Shown in pieces: positions 1 to 6,833 of a stretch of 14,680 nt of DNA; the stretch's first letter is position 1; each line of letters begins with the position of its first letter. Position numbers and translations under genes: made by a program. Below the pieces are notes generated by a model. It saw only the letters and a program-made list of their open reading frames with translations. It ran no database searches and had not been told where the DNA came from. The DNA comes from an uncultured Candidatus Melainabacteria bacterium (GTDB lineage Bacteria > Cyanobacteriota > Vampirovibrionia > Gastranaerophilales > Gastranaerophilaceae): assembly GCA_934747335.1 (NCBI GenBank), contig CAKVGS010000042.1, forward strand, positions 1 to 14,680, written 5' to 3'.

Positions 1-866
1 GTTAAATGCACATTAAAATCCACGCTTCCACTTACATCACAAATCGGCGCAAGCATTTCTTTGCCGTTTGGCATAATTATATTTGAAGCTACAATATTAT
101 AAATATCTCGTGCGCTAAAATTTTTAGATGAGATATTTAAATTCATGCCAGCTTTTCTTGAAGCAAAAGCATCAATTACAATTTTTGATTTATCTATTTC
201 TATCGGAAATTTATCTATATGTAATTCCCCATTGCCCATATAAATGCAATGTTTATCATCTGCAGAAACTTTTATTGTATCTTGTCCTTTTGTCATAAAG
301 AAATCAAAATCAAAATGCAGATATTTTTTAGTCTGAGTTCTATCCAAAAGAATATTTTGCGCGTCAAATTTTATTCCTACATCGTCCATATTGTACGTTA
401 TTAAGCATTCTTTTACGCCTAAAATTGTAGAAAATAAATCTAAATTAAATGCAGCAGGCTTTTCTTCTTTTTGTTCTTGTTTAGGTAAAATCGCCATCAA
501 ATCAGAAGTGTTTACGAAAATATTGTCTGCAAGAAGTTTTTTTACAATAATACGTTTTGCAAAAATATCTTTAAAAGAAAATTCTGTATCTAAATTATTA
601 AGAGCAAGTATTTGTTTATTATTTTTCGTAAGCGTCAATTCTTCCAAAGTAAAGCCGATATTTGGGCTTAAACTTGTAGCAAGTTTTGGATTCTTGATTG
701 ATAAATCAGCTTTTAAAAACTCAGTTACTTCCTTTACGGCAACTTTATTTAACCATGCGCTTGAAACAAGTTTTGGCAATGTATAAAGATAAGTGCCAAC
801 TCCAAAACCTGCAATTACAACAGCCGAACATACAGTTGCAGTTAATATTTTAACGCTCTTTCTCAT
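1..866 (-). CDS. AsmA-like / TamB-like membrane-anchored protein (3' end outside window)
   Basis: An open frame runs leftward from ATG at 866 through the window edge, giving 288 visible codons without a stop. The N-terminus is basic (MRKSVK) and then hydrophobic over about residues 7-27, fitting a single inner-membrane anchor. It is followed by a long polar, beta-rich region with repeated statements of the type 'ltkNNKQILALNNLD' and 'GNGELHIDKFPIEID', which is the texture of AsmA/DUF748-like proteins that help lipid or outer-membrane homeostasis in diderms. No catalytic motif is visible. It is divergent from the ABC permease gene (86 bp between starts). There is no Shine-Dalgarno sequence before the ATG. 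Family assignment rests on overall character, not on a signature, so it is moderate; the reading frame itself is secure. Confidence 0.6.
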   Translation of the reverse strand, partial: MRKSVKILTATVCSAVVIAGFGVGTYLYTLPKLVSSAWLNKVAVKEVTEFLKADLSIKNPKLATSLSPNIGFTLEELTLTKNNKQILALNNLDTEFSFKDIFAKRIIVKKLLADNIFVNTSDLMAILPKQEQKEEKPAAFNLDLFSTILGVKECLITYNMDDVGIKFDAQNILLDRTQTKKYLHFDFDFFMTKGQDTIKVSADDKHCIYMGNGELHIDKFPIEIDKSKIVIDAFASRKAGMNLNISSKNFSARDIYNIVASNIIMPNGKEMLAPICDVSGSVDFNVHL

Positions 867-873
867 AGTCAAA

Positions 874-882
874 ATTATAACA
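874..882 (-). promoter_or_regulatory. Extended -10 promoter element for the AsmA-like gene
   Basis: On the minus strand the sequence TGTTATAAT (TGn plus a perfect TATAAT, hexamer at 879-874) ends only 7 nt before the ATG at 866. Transcription would start at or next to the start codon, predicting a leaderless or nearly leaderless mRNA, in keeping with the missing Shine-Dalgarno. No good -35 box is seen. Confidence 0.45.
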
Positions 883-940
883 TGAAATATTTTCGACAGC
901 TTCTCATTTAACACACACCAAACTTATCATAATTTTATTG

Positions 941-946
941 TACAAT
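941..946 (+). promoter_or_regulatory. Weak -10 candidate for the ABC permease gene
   Basis: TACAAT (5 of 6 to TATAAT) lies 6 nt before the ATG at 953. No convincing -35 box is placed upstream, and no Shine-Dalgarno precedes the ATG. If used, it would also give a near-leaderless transcript. AT-rich DNA makes chance matches common. Confidence 0.25.
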
Positions 947-952
947 CTAAGT

Positions 953-1759
953 ATGAAAAAATTTAGTCTATATTTTGTTTTAATAATTCTTGCTGCATCA
1001 ATGTTCGTACCATTTGCACTTATGTTTTTAATATCTTTGAGCGGAAATGAAAATATTTTTACTGATTACAAAAATATAAATTTATCGTTGATTGCATACA
1101 AAAATGTTTTTGCATCCATCCCTGTTGTTAAGTATTTTTTAAACAGCTTAATTGTTGCAGGTTTTGCAACACTGGGACAAGTTTTAATTTCAGCACTTGC
1201 CGGTTATGGATTTGCGAGGTTAAAATTCAAAGGCAGTGACACTTTGTTTTTTATATTTATCCTAACAATGATGGTACCACCGCAAGTAAATATCGTTCCG
1301 CTTTTTTATATAATGAGCAAATTGGGTTGGATTAACACTTATCAAGCCATGATTGTACCTGCGATTTTTGGCGGATTTGGTGTTTATATGATGAAAGAAT
1401 ATTTTACAAGCTTTGCAAAAGACTTGGAAGAAGCTTCTAAATTGGATGGCTGCAATACTTGGCAAACTTTCTACAAAATCGCCTTGCCTTGCGCCATGCC
1501 GGCTATCGCGACTTTAAGCATTTTTACGTTTGTAACTACTTGGAACAGTTTTATGTGGCCACTGATTGTAACCAATACCGAAAGTATGCGAACTTTAACA
1601 GTCGGACTGACTATTTTTAAAGGTTCGTTTAGAGAAATCACAATGTGGGGCGAATTGATGGCCTGTTCTTGTATTTGCTCAATTCCTGTCATTGCAATAT
1701 TTTTAATTGGCAAAAAATATTTAATCAACAACCCTATGGATGGAGCAGTTAAGGGGTAG
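953..1759 (+). CDS. Carbohydrate ABC transporter permease, MalG/UgpE type
   Basis: 268-aa inner-membrane permease of a binding-protein-dependent sugar importer. About six hydrophobic segments are visible (roughly residues 6-29, 62-85, 97-120, 130-147, 183-205, 237-255). The cytoplasmic EAA loop at about 159-183 reads EEASKLDG...FYKIALP, the contact site for the ATPase subunit. The C-terminus NPMDGAVKG matches the usual '...GAVKG' ending of MalG-type subunits, and length is normal for the family. I chose ATG at 953 rather than an in-frame TTG at 938 because the protein then begins MKKFSLYF, typical of the family. The usual partners (MalF-type permease, solute-binding protein, ATPase) are not adjacent: upstream is the divergent AsmA-like gene and downstream a convergent ATPase. 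The substrate cannot be told from this sequence. Confidence 0.9.
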   Translation: MKKFSLYFVLIILAASMFVPFALMFLISLSGNENIFTDYKNINLSLIAYKNVFASIPVVKYFLNSLIVAGFATLGQVLISALAGYGFARLKFKGSDTLFFIFILTMMVPPQVNIVPLFYIMSKLGWINTYQAMIVPAIFGGFGVYMMKEYFTSFAKDLEEASKLDGCNTWQTFYKIALPCAMPAIATLSIFTFVTTWNSFMWPLIVTNTESMRTLTVGLTIFKGSFREITMWGELMACSCICSIPVIAIFLIGKKYLINNPMDGAVKG

Positions 1760-1788
1760 AATAAAGTGTCAAATAAACGACTTTAGTT

Positions 1789-1807
1789 CCCTCTTTTGGG
1801 GAGAGGG
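1789..1807. terminator. Hairpin between convergent genes, possible bidirectional terminator
   Basis: CCCTCT (1789-1794) pairs with AGAGGG (1802-1807) around a 7-nt loop TTTGGGG. It lies 29 nt after the permease stop and 13 nt after the ATPase stop. No clean T-run follows directly on either strand; the nearest is TTTTT at 1818-1822 on the plus strand. The stem is GC-rich against an AT-rich background. Confidence 0.4.
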
Positions 1808-1820
1808 TGTTATTAACTTT

Positions 1821-2501
1821 TTACCAAAACGCCTTTGGCATCATGCGTTTGTATATCCAAACATCCACATTGTCATATTTTGTATCAAAATCCGGTGCAA
1901 GTTTTTCATCTACACCAATTGCAACAATAGGCAAATTTATTATTTCACAAGCTTTTTTCAGTTTGTTATAACCGTTTATTATATCCTCTTTTGTTGTTTC
2001 ATCACCAAAATGTGTGTTAGAAATCACGCCGGCAAACTTTTTCCAAGGTCGTTTTTCTAGACCTTCTGAAAAAGTTACATACTCTATAATATTTTCAACA
2101 GAAGAAGTTTCAAATTTCGCCGTATTTACAACAAGATAAATCTTAAGTTTTTTTTCTTCACCAATATTGTTTATAATATCCAAAATATCTAAACCGCCTG
2201 CACCATAGCCAACATCTATAATAATATCGCCTTCATTATTTAAGCAGTTAATTTGTGCAGATGTTACATAACTCGCAGCCTCACCTAAACCAAAATTGTC
2301 AGGCTGAGTAACAACATTTATCCCCATCGCTTCAAGTTCTTTGGCAATCGGACGTAATGTATAAGCAGGTTCAACAGAATCTAAATCTACAAGAGTAATC
2401 GGTTTTTGGGCAATCGCAAATTGTCTTGCTCTATTTAACGCTGTTTCAGACTTTCCGCTTGCATAAGCGCCCGCAAAAACTTCGACTAATCTATTAGACA
2501 T
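1821..2501 (-). CDS. P-loop ATPase of the CobQ/MinD-like (SIMIBI) class, function unknown
   Basis: 226-aa soluble protein. A deviant Walker A motif GAYASGKSE lies at residues 11-19, followed by LVDLDSVEP (38-44), which corresponds to the Mg-binding switch region of MinD/CobQ-like proteins, and a Walker B-like strand IIIDVG with D96. VVNTAKF (124-130) and SNTHFG (161-166) resemble base-recognition segments. It belongs with conserved 'VDLD..nP' ATP-binding proteins common in anaerobes; their substrate is not known to me. The frame stays open back to 2582 across the terminator and tRNA fragment, but the AAGGGG ribosome site at 2512-2507 selects the ATGATG pair at 2504/2501. I chose 2501 (5-nt spacing, MSNRLVEVF). 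The gene lies just downstream of an intrinsic terminator, so it needs read-through or its own weak promoter. Confidence 0.7.
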   Translation of the reverse strand: MSNRLVEVFAGAYASGKSETALNRARQFAIAQKPITLVDLDSVEPAYTLRPIAKELEAMGINVVTQPDNFGLGEAASYVTSAQINCLNNEGDIIIDVGYGAGGLDILDIINNIGEEKKLKIYLVVNTAKFETSSVENIIEYVTFSEGLEKRPWKKFAGVISNTHFGDETTKEDIINGYNKLKKACEIINLPIVAIGVDEKLAPDFDTKYDNVDVWIYKRMMPKAFW

Positions 2502-2520
2502 CATTTCCCCTTCTGAATAT

Positions 2521-2544
2521 AAAAAAGACCCTCGAGGGTCTTTT
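2521..2544 (-). terminator. Strong intrinsic terminator after the tRNA-Lys fragment
   Basis: Perfect palindrome: AAAAGACCCTC (2523-2533) against GAGGGTCTTTT (2534-2544). On the minus strand the stem is followed by a run of six T (2526-2521). It lies 4 nt beyond the encoded CCA at 2549, as expected for the original terminator of the tRNA gene. It also sits about 20 nt upstream of the ATPase start, so it insulates or attenuates that gene. Confidence 0.85.
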
Positions 2545-2548
2545 AAAA

Positions 2549-2593
2549 TGGTGGGTGTGGTGGGACTCGAACCCACGACCAATTGATTAAGAG
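2549..2593 (-). pseudogene. 3' half of tRNA-Lys(CUU): tRNA remnant and candidate attachment site
   Basis: Read on the minus strand, this gives a perfect tRNA 3' half. Anticodon loop CTCTTAA is at 2593-2587 with anticodon CTT at 2591-2589. The 3' side of the anticodon stem TCAAT is at 2586-2582, variable loop TGGTC, T-arm GTGGG/TTCGAGT/CCCAC (2576-2560), 3' acceptor strand CACACCC (2559-2553), discriminator A and encoded CCA (2551-2549). From 2594 onward nothing fits: the next five bases GCGTT cannot pair with TCAAT, no D-arm forms, and no GGGTGTG acceptor strand occurs at the 5' position. The break at the anticodon loop is the usual crossover place for tyrosine integrases that target tRNA genes. 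In such events an intact tRNA is rebuilt at one end and the displaced 3' half is left at the other. This is therefore read as the left end of an integrated element. Confidence 0.8.
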
Positions 2594-2626
2594 AACGCTA
2601 TCCACCACTCCAAACCACTTGTTATT

Positions 2627-2654
2627 ACTATATCACAACATATCATATTTTCAA
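2627..2654 (-). promoter_or_regulatory. Candidate sigma70 promoter facing the tRNA fragment and ATPase
   Basis: On the minus strand TTGAAA (2654-2649), a 16-bp spacer, then TATAGT (2632-2627). Transcription would start near 2620, inside where a full tRNA (5' end expected at about 2624) would have begun, so it cannot be the native tRNA promoter. It would read the tRNA half and stop at the 2521-2544 terminator. Confidence 0.35.
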
Positions 2655-2713
2655 CTGTGTGTCATATGTGCGCTTGTAAAAATACTAATAAATTGAAGAA
2701 AATTCTCTAAGTT

Positions 2714-3310
2714 TTATTTTTCCCTAAATTGATTCCATACAAAATGGTCAAACATGCGTTTCATATTTTTGTGTTGTGCTAAACCTTTTTCTTTTAGGAA
2801 TTCTGTAATAATAGAATTGTAGCTTTTGTAATCAATTGTTTGTCTATAAGTTTCTAACAAACTAGGAGTTGCTTTTGGGATATATAAATGTAAGTGTTTC
2901 TTCAAAATAGTATCAAAAATAGAATAATCATCATTTCCGTAAACTAAATTATTGTGGTAACAACAATATTTAGATGCAAAAGAAAATAATTTAATTTTAT
3001 CATTACATTTTGCAAGTTCTTCCACAACACTGTCTTCACCATTTACAACTCTTTCATCAAAATCTTTTATATTACAAATAATTTCTGCCAAATCATTTAT
3101 ATGAATTTGTTTTTTGTAACTTCTTAGATTTGTAGAATTTGTAGTATTAATTAAAAATATTTTTAAAGCTACAATTTCTTTTTCTGTATTTTGGGGATAT
3201 TTCTTTAAAATTGCTTGTGTTAATTTTAAGTCTACTCCATAATCAAAACTATCACAAACATTATCATGCTGTTCTTTAATATTTTTCAAATTTAAGGGTA
3301 ATTTATCCAT
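2714..3310 (-). CDS. Unknown 198-aa protein, last gene of the polymer operon
   Basis: I do not recognise this protein with confidence. It is soluble, probably mostly helical, and rich in Lys and Asn. The clearest segment is LFSFASKYCCYHN (about 108-120) followed by YSIFDTILKKHL (129-140). This pattern of a Ser/Phe-Ala-Ser-Lys helix, an aromatic/His stretch and then 'x-Y-D-x-hydrophobic' recalls a helical motif I have seen in uncharacterised accessory proteins, but I can name no function. The start is ATG at 3310, preceded by AAAGGAG with 8-nt spacing; an in-frame TTG at 3316 lies upstream and is not supported. It follows the ABC exporter gene by 14 nt and so is probably co-transcribed, and it is the gene nearest the inferred island end, a position where accessory genes often lie. 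Confidence 0.6.
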   Translation of the reverse strand: MDKLPLNLKNIKEQHDNVCDSFDYGVDLKLTQAILKKYPQNTEKEIVALKIFLINTTNSTNLRSYKKQIHINDLAEIICNIKDFDERVVNGEDSVVEELAKCNDKIKLFSFASKYCCYHNNLVYGNDDYSIFDTILKKHLHLYIPKATPSLLETYRQTIDYKSYNSIITEFLKEKGLAQHKNMKRMFDHFVWNQFREK

Positions 3311-3324
3311 AATCAAAACTCCTT

Positions 3325-5097
3325 TTATTTGCCAACTACTTCCAATTTTTTAAACTGCATGTCATACAACTTTTTGTACTGTCCACCTTCAATTTGCATA
3401 AGTTCAGAGTGTTTGCCAAGTTCAACAAGATGTCCTTCATTGATTACGGCAATTCTATCTGCATTTTGAATTGTAGAAAGCCTGTGTGCTATAACAAATA
3501 CTGTTTTATCTTTCATCAAGTTATCAATTGCTTTTTGCACAATAGCTTCTGATTGATTATCTAATGCAGATGTAGCTTCGTCAAGTATTACGATTGGCGC
3601 ATTCTTAATAAAAGCTCTTGCAATAGCAATTCGTTGCTTTTGTCCACCTGATAAAAGCACTCCACGTTCACCAATATATGTATCTAAACCTTGTTCTAAG
3701 GTAGATATAAATTCGTCAAGACAGGCATTTTTTACCGCCATAGTTAATTCCTCTTCAGTTGCATTCGGCTTGCCCATCAAAATATTTTCACGAATTGTAC
3801 CTGCAAATAAGAAATTATCTTGTAATACTATTGAAATTCCATTTCGCAATGATTCAATAGAATAATCTGCTATATTTATACCATCAAATTTTATTTCACC
3901 TTGTTTTATTTTGTAAAATCTTGGAATTAAATTAACAATTGTAGACTTTCCTCCTCCTGAATTGCCTACAAGTGCTAATGTTTCACCTTTTGCAACCTTA
4001 AAACTAATATTATTTAAAACAGGTTTTCCTTTTTTATACTCAAATGATACATTATCGAACTCTATTCCCTCTTTCAAACTTTCAAAAATTATTGCATTCG
4101 GCTTATCTATTATGTACAATTTTGCATCAAGATTTTTCATAACTCTTTCTAGTGCTAACATCGCAGTTTGCATACTTTTTGCATTTCCACCCAAACCTTT
4201 AATTGGAGTGTAAAGCATGATAAGTGCGGTTATAAATGATACAAAATTACCGCTACTAATCGTACCTGATTGAATTAAATGGCTTCCATAAGCAATCGCT
4301 AAACCAATACCAATTGATACTATAATGTGCATAAGTGGTGAAATACTACCGGTACGTTGAGTAATTTTAATTCTTAATCGGAACAAATTTTCTAATTGTT
4401 GAGCAAATTTTTTGTTCTGAATTTTGTACAAATTATAAGCTTTGATAACTTTTGCTCCATTATATGCTTCGTTATATGATGTGATAACAACCGCATTTTC
4501 TGATTCAGATTTGTTTGTAACAGATTTTATTCTTGATTTTACTCTTGTTAAAGGCACGACTGCTAATCCTAACATGAATATTGCAATAATTGATAATTGC
4601 CAAGAATTGTATATTAAAACTCCAATTAATGATATGGATGAAAAAACTCTTGATATCACCATTTTGGTATTACCTAACAAACCATTACAAGCTGTATCGG
4701 CATCATTGTTAAAGCGTTTCAAACTATCACCTGATGTCTTTGTATCATAGTAAACAGAGCTTTTATGCATAAGTTTGTCATACAAAGCTTTTTTCAAATC
4801 ATTGGTAACTTTCATTGTTACCCAGTCATTTGTATATGTGGATGCATAATTTAAAATTCCTTGTAAAGATGTAAATGCTACGATAAGAAGCGGAATATAC
4901 CAAGGTGATTGCACACTTTTTTCTACCATTACAACATCCATATAAGGTTTTAGAGCTAATGCAATAACTGCATCCAAACAACCTATCGGAATTGCTAACC
5001 CCAATGCAACTAATGCTCTTTTCCAGTAAGGTTTTACAAATGGAAGGATTTGTTTATAATTGCTAATTGTTTCATTATCATAAAGTTTATTTAACAT
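3325..5097 (-). CDS. MsbA-type ABC exporter (fused TMD-NBD half transporter)
   Basis: 590 aa, the normal length for MsbA/PglK-like lipid or lipid-linked glycan flippases that act as homodimers in the inner membrane. The N-terminal domain (about 25-310) carries hydrophobic spans. The C-terminal ATPase has Walker A GNSGGGKST (378-386), Q-loop Q426 in VLQDNF, signature LSGGQ (482-486), Walker B IVILDEA (502-508) and H-loop H538 in IAHRLSTI; all are intact. Its ATG overlaps the end of the epimerase gene by 11 nt, and no well-spaced Shine-Dalgarno is seen, so translation is probably coupled. In this operon the likely cargo is the lipid-linked polymer or repeat unit made by the neighbouring enzymes. 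A role in multidrug export cannot be excluded from sequence alone. Confidence 0.88.
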   Translation of the reverse strand: MLNKLYDNETISNYKQILPFVKPYWKRALVALGLAIPIGCLDAVIALALKPYMDVVMVEKSVQSPWYIPLLIVAFTSLQGILNYASTYTNDWVTMKVTNDLKKALYDKLMHKSSVYYDTKTSGDSLKRFNNDADTACNGLLGNTKMVISRVFSSISLIGVLIYNSWQLSIIAIFMLGLAVVPLTRVKSRIKSVTNKSESENAVVITSYNEAYNGAKVIKAYNLYKIQNKKFAQQLENLFRLRIKITQRTGSISPLMHIIVSIGIGLAIAYGSHLIQSGTISSGNFVSFITALIMLYTPIKGLGGNAKSMQTAMLALERVMKNLDAKLYIIDKPNAIIFESLKEGIEFDNVSFEYKKGKPVLNNISFKVAKGETLALVGNSGGGKSTIVNLIPRFYKIKQGEIKFDGINIADYSIESLRNGISIVLQDNFLFAGTIRENILMGKPNATEEELTMAVKNACLDEFISTLEQGLDTYIGERGVLLSGGQKQRIAIARAFIKNAPIVILDEATSALDNQSEAIVQKAIDNLMKDKTVFVIAHRLSTIQNADRIAVINEGHLVELGKHSELMQIEGGQYKKLYDMQFKKLEVVGK

Positions 5098-5761
5098 TGT
5101 TAATTATAATATCCTTAAATTTTAATATGTTGTTTTCTATATTATTAGATGAAAATATACTTGAAGTTCCACAAACAAAAATATTTGCACCAAGTTGTTT
5201 TAATCGTTGTGCATTTTCAAAACTAACATTACCGTCAACTTCAAATATAATATTTGGACGTTCTAACTTTCTTATAATTCTTCCAACTTTGTCAGCTTTC
5301 TTTAGGCAATTTTCCACCATATTTTGCCCTGCAAAACCGGGATTAACCATTAAAAGATTTATCCCATCAATATAATAAATAACTTCTTCTAACGTACAAA
5401 GAGGTGTTGCAGGATTTATTGCAATCATCACTTTACAATTGTGTTTTTTGATATTTTCTAATGTTCTTTGAATTTGGAAAGAACATTCATAGTGTACAGA
5501 AACTAAATCATTTTCTCTTATATCTAACAAATTTATAATATCATCAGGCTCTTTTACCATAATATGATAGTCAAATGGTATTTTTGTATGTTTTCGCAAA
5601 GCATTGATGTAATCACTTCCTATTCCAAGATTAGGTACAAATTTACCGTCCATAATATCAATATGAAGATAGTCTATGTCATGTTTCTCCAGTAAATTCA
5701 CAGTTTCTTTCAAATTCATTGGGTCAGCACACATTAAAGAAACAGAAATTTTATTAGTCAC
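5087..5761 (-). CDS. rpe: Ribulose-phosphate 3-epimerase family protein
   Basis: 224-aa TIM-barrel enzyme, normal length for RPE. It interconverts D-ribulose 5-phosphate and D-xylulose 5-phosphate; AlsE-like allulose-6-phosphate epimerases share the fold. The metal and catalytic residues are all present: S8, H33 and D35 in YLHIDIMDGKFVPN, H66 in FDYHIMV, and D176 in FEVDGNV. The phosphate/loop segment MVNPGFAGQ (138-146) is typical. The start is GTG at 5761, preceded by AAAGGA with 6-nt spacing, and the gene overlaps the SDR gene by 8 nt. A dedicated copy inside a polymer operon suggests supply of xylulose 5-phosphate (or ribulose 5-phosphate) for an alditol phosphate rather than general pentose metabolism. 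The substrate is inferred from family and context. Confidence 0.85.
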   Translation of the reverse strand: MTNKISVSLMCADPMNLKETVNLLEKHDIDYLHIDIMDGKFVPNLGIGSDYINALRKHTKIPFDYHIMVKEPDDIINLLDIRENDLVSVHYECSFQIQRTLENIKKHNCKVMIAINPATPLCTLEEVIYYIDGINLLMVNPGFAGQNMVENCLKKADKVGRIIRKLERPNIIFEVDGNVSFENAQRLKQLGANIFVCGTSSIFSSNNIENNILKFKDIIINNVK

Positions 5762-6833
5762 AAATTATCCTTTCTTCCAAATAACTGGAGATTGTTCTAT
5801 TCAACATCTCTTTTAAGCCGATTTTTGCAGTCCAACCCAAAGAAGATATTTTGTCAGTATTCAGTTTCAAAATGGTGTCAGGTCTATATTGGCTAACATT
5901 TTGTATGTCTAAAACTACTTTTGATGTCGGATTATCCTCAACGATTAATTCCGCAATTTGTTTTATGGAAAAAACATTTGCAGAATTTGCAAGATTATAA
6001 CTTTCTCTGTTCTGTCCTTTTAAAAGAACTGTAAATATTCCGTTTATTGCATCTGAAATATAGCAATTTGTTAAAACAGTTTTCCCCTCGGTATGTAGAA
6101 CAATATCTTTTTTATCAATAACACTTCTAACAAATTGCGAAAGTACCCTACTATCGTTATAATCAAGTCCGGCTCCAAAAACTTGTGATAGTCTTATAAT
6201 TTTTACAGGAACTTTGTATTCAGAACTATATGAAGCACAAAGAGTTTCAGCAAGTCTTTTGCCCTCTGAATATGAACTCCTAACATTCAGCGGATCAATA
6301 TATCCATAATCAGTTTCTCTAATAGCAGGAACATCAATTATTCCATAAACCTCCATTGAAGATAAATAAACAACTGATTCAACACCCTTTTCATTAGCAA
6401 ATTTCAGAATATTATTCGTACCTAAAGTTATAGCTTCTATTGTTTCTACGGGCTGTTCCACAAAAACTCTTGATATAACAGGATTTGCACAATGAATTAT
6501 AAAATCAACATTTCTAGAAATATCAATTCTTTCCGTTATGTCTTGAATACAAAAGCTTAAATTTTTATCATTTAAAACACTGGAAAAAAGATTTTTAACT
6601 TTGAATTTATTTCTAGCCATTGCAATAATATTTATATTCAAATCATGTATTTTATTCATACACAGAAGTGTTAAGACCAATTGTTTACCTATAAAGCCAG
6701 TTACTCCTGTAATTAATATAGTTTTATTTTTCAATTTATTAACATTAAAACTTTTGCAATTAGCACTAAATTCCAAATCTTCCTGAATAATGCTATTATT
6801 TGATATATTATTATTTACTTTGCTTGCGTACAT
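5754..6833 (-). CDS. NAD(P)-dependent extended SDR (sugar epimerase/dehydratase/reductase family)
   Basis: 359 aa. A Rossmann nucleotide-binding motif GVTGFIG is at residues 43-49, after an unusual polar 35-residue N-terminal extension. Active-site features are YLSSMEVYG (156-164, with S159) and YSEGK (188-192, Y188 and K192), the extended-SDR Tyr-x-x-x-Lys pair. Members usually epimerise, dehydrate or oxidise/reduce nucleotide sugars. Here it sits between a TarI-like cytidylyltransferase and a pentulose-phosphate epimerase, where a TarJ-type alcohol dehydrogenase would be found in a ribitol-phosphate pathway; it may do the reduction of a pentulose phosphate or act on a CDP-linked product. 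That role is inference. ATG at 6833 overlaps the upstream gene by 19 nt and has GGGGG about 10 nt upstream. Confidence 0.82.
   Translation of the reverse strand: MYASKVNNNISNNSIIQEDLEFSANCKSFNVNKLKNKTILITGVTGFIGKQLVLTLLCMNKIHDLNINIIAMARNKFKVKNLFSSVLNDKNLSFCIQDITERIDISRNVDFIIHCANPVISRVFVEQPVETIEAITLGTNNILKFANEKGVESVVYLSSMEVYGIIDVPAIRETDYGYIDPLNVRSSYSEGKRLAETLCASYSSEYKVPVKIIRLSQVFGAGLDYNDSRVLSQFVRSVIDKKDIVLHTEGKTVLTNCYISDAINGIFTVLLKGQNRESYNLANSANVFSIKQIAELIVEDNPTSKVVLDIQNVSQYRPDTILKLNTDKISSLGWTAKIGLKEMLNRTISSYLEERIICD

Noticed and set aside
391..786. Plus-strand ORF of 131 codons
   Set aside because: It lies wholly within the antisense strand of the AsmA-like frame, has low-complexity composition and no ribosome site.
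1740..2060. Plus-strand ORF overlapping the permease end and the ATPase gene
   Set aside because: It is an out-of-frame continuation across two real genes and the hairpin, with no recognisable protein character.
2502..2582. N-terminal extension of the ATPase protein to 2582
   Set aside because: The extension would translate the terminator and part of the tRNA remnant; a ribosome site and the family-like start MSNRLVEVF place the start at 2501.
2549..2624. A complete, functional tRNA on the minus strand
   Set aside because: The 3' half is perfect, but the 5' acceptor strand, D-arm and 5' side of the anticodon stem cannot be paired in any register tried (GCGTT against TCAAT; no GGGTGTG). A tRNA-Ser-like reading of the GG-rich 5' part also failed.
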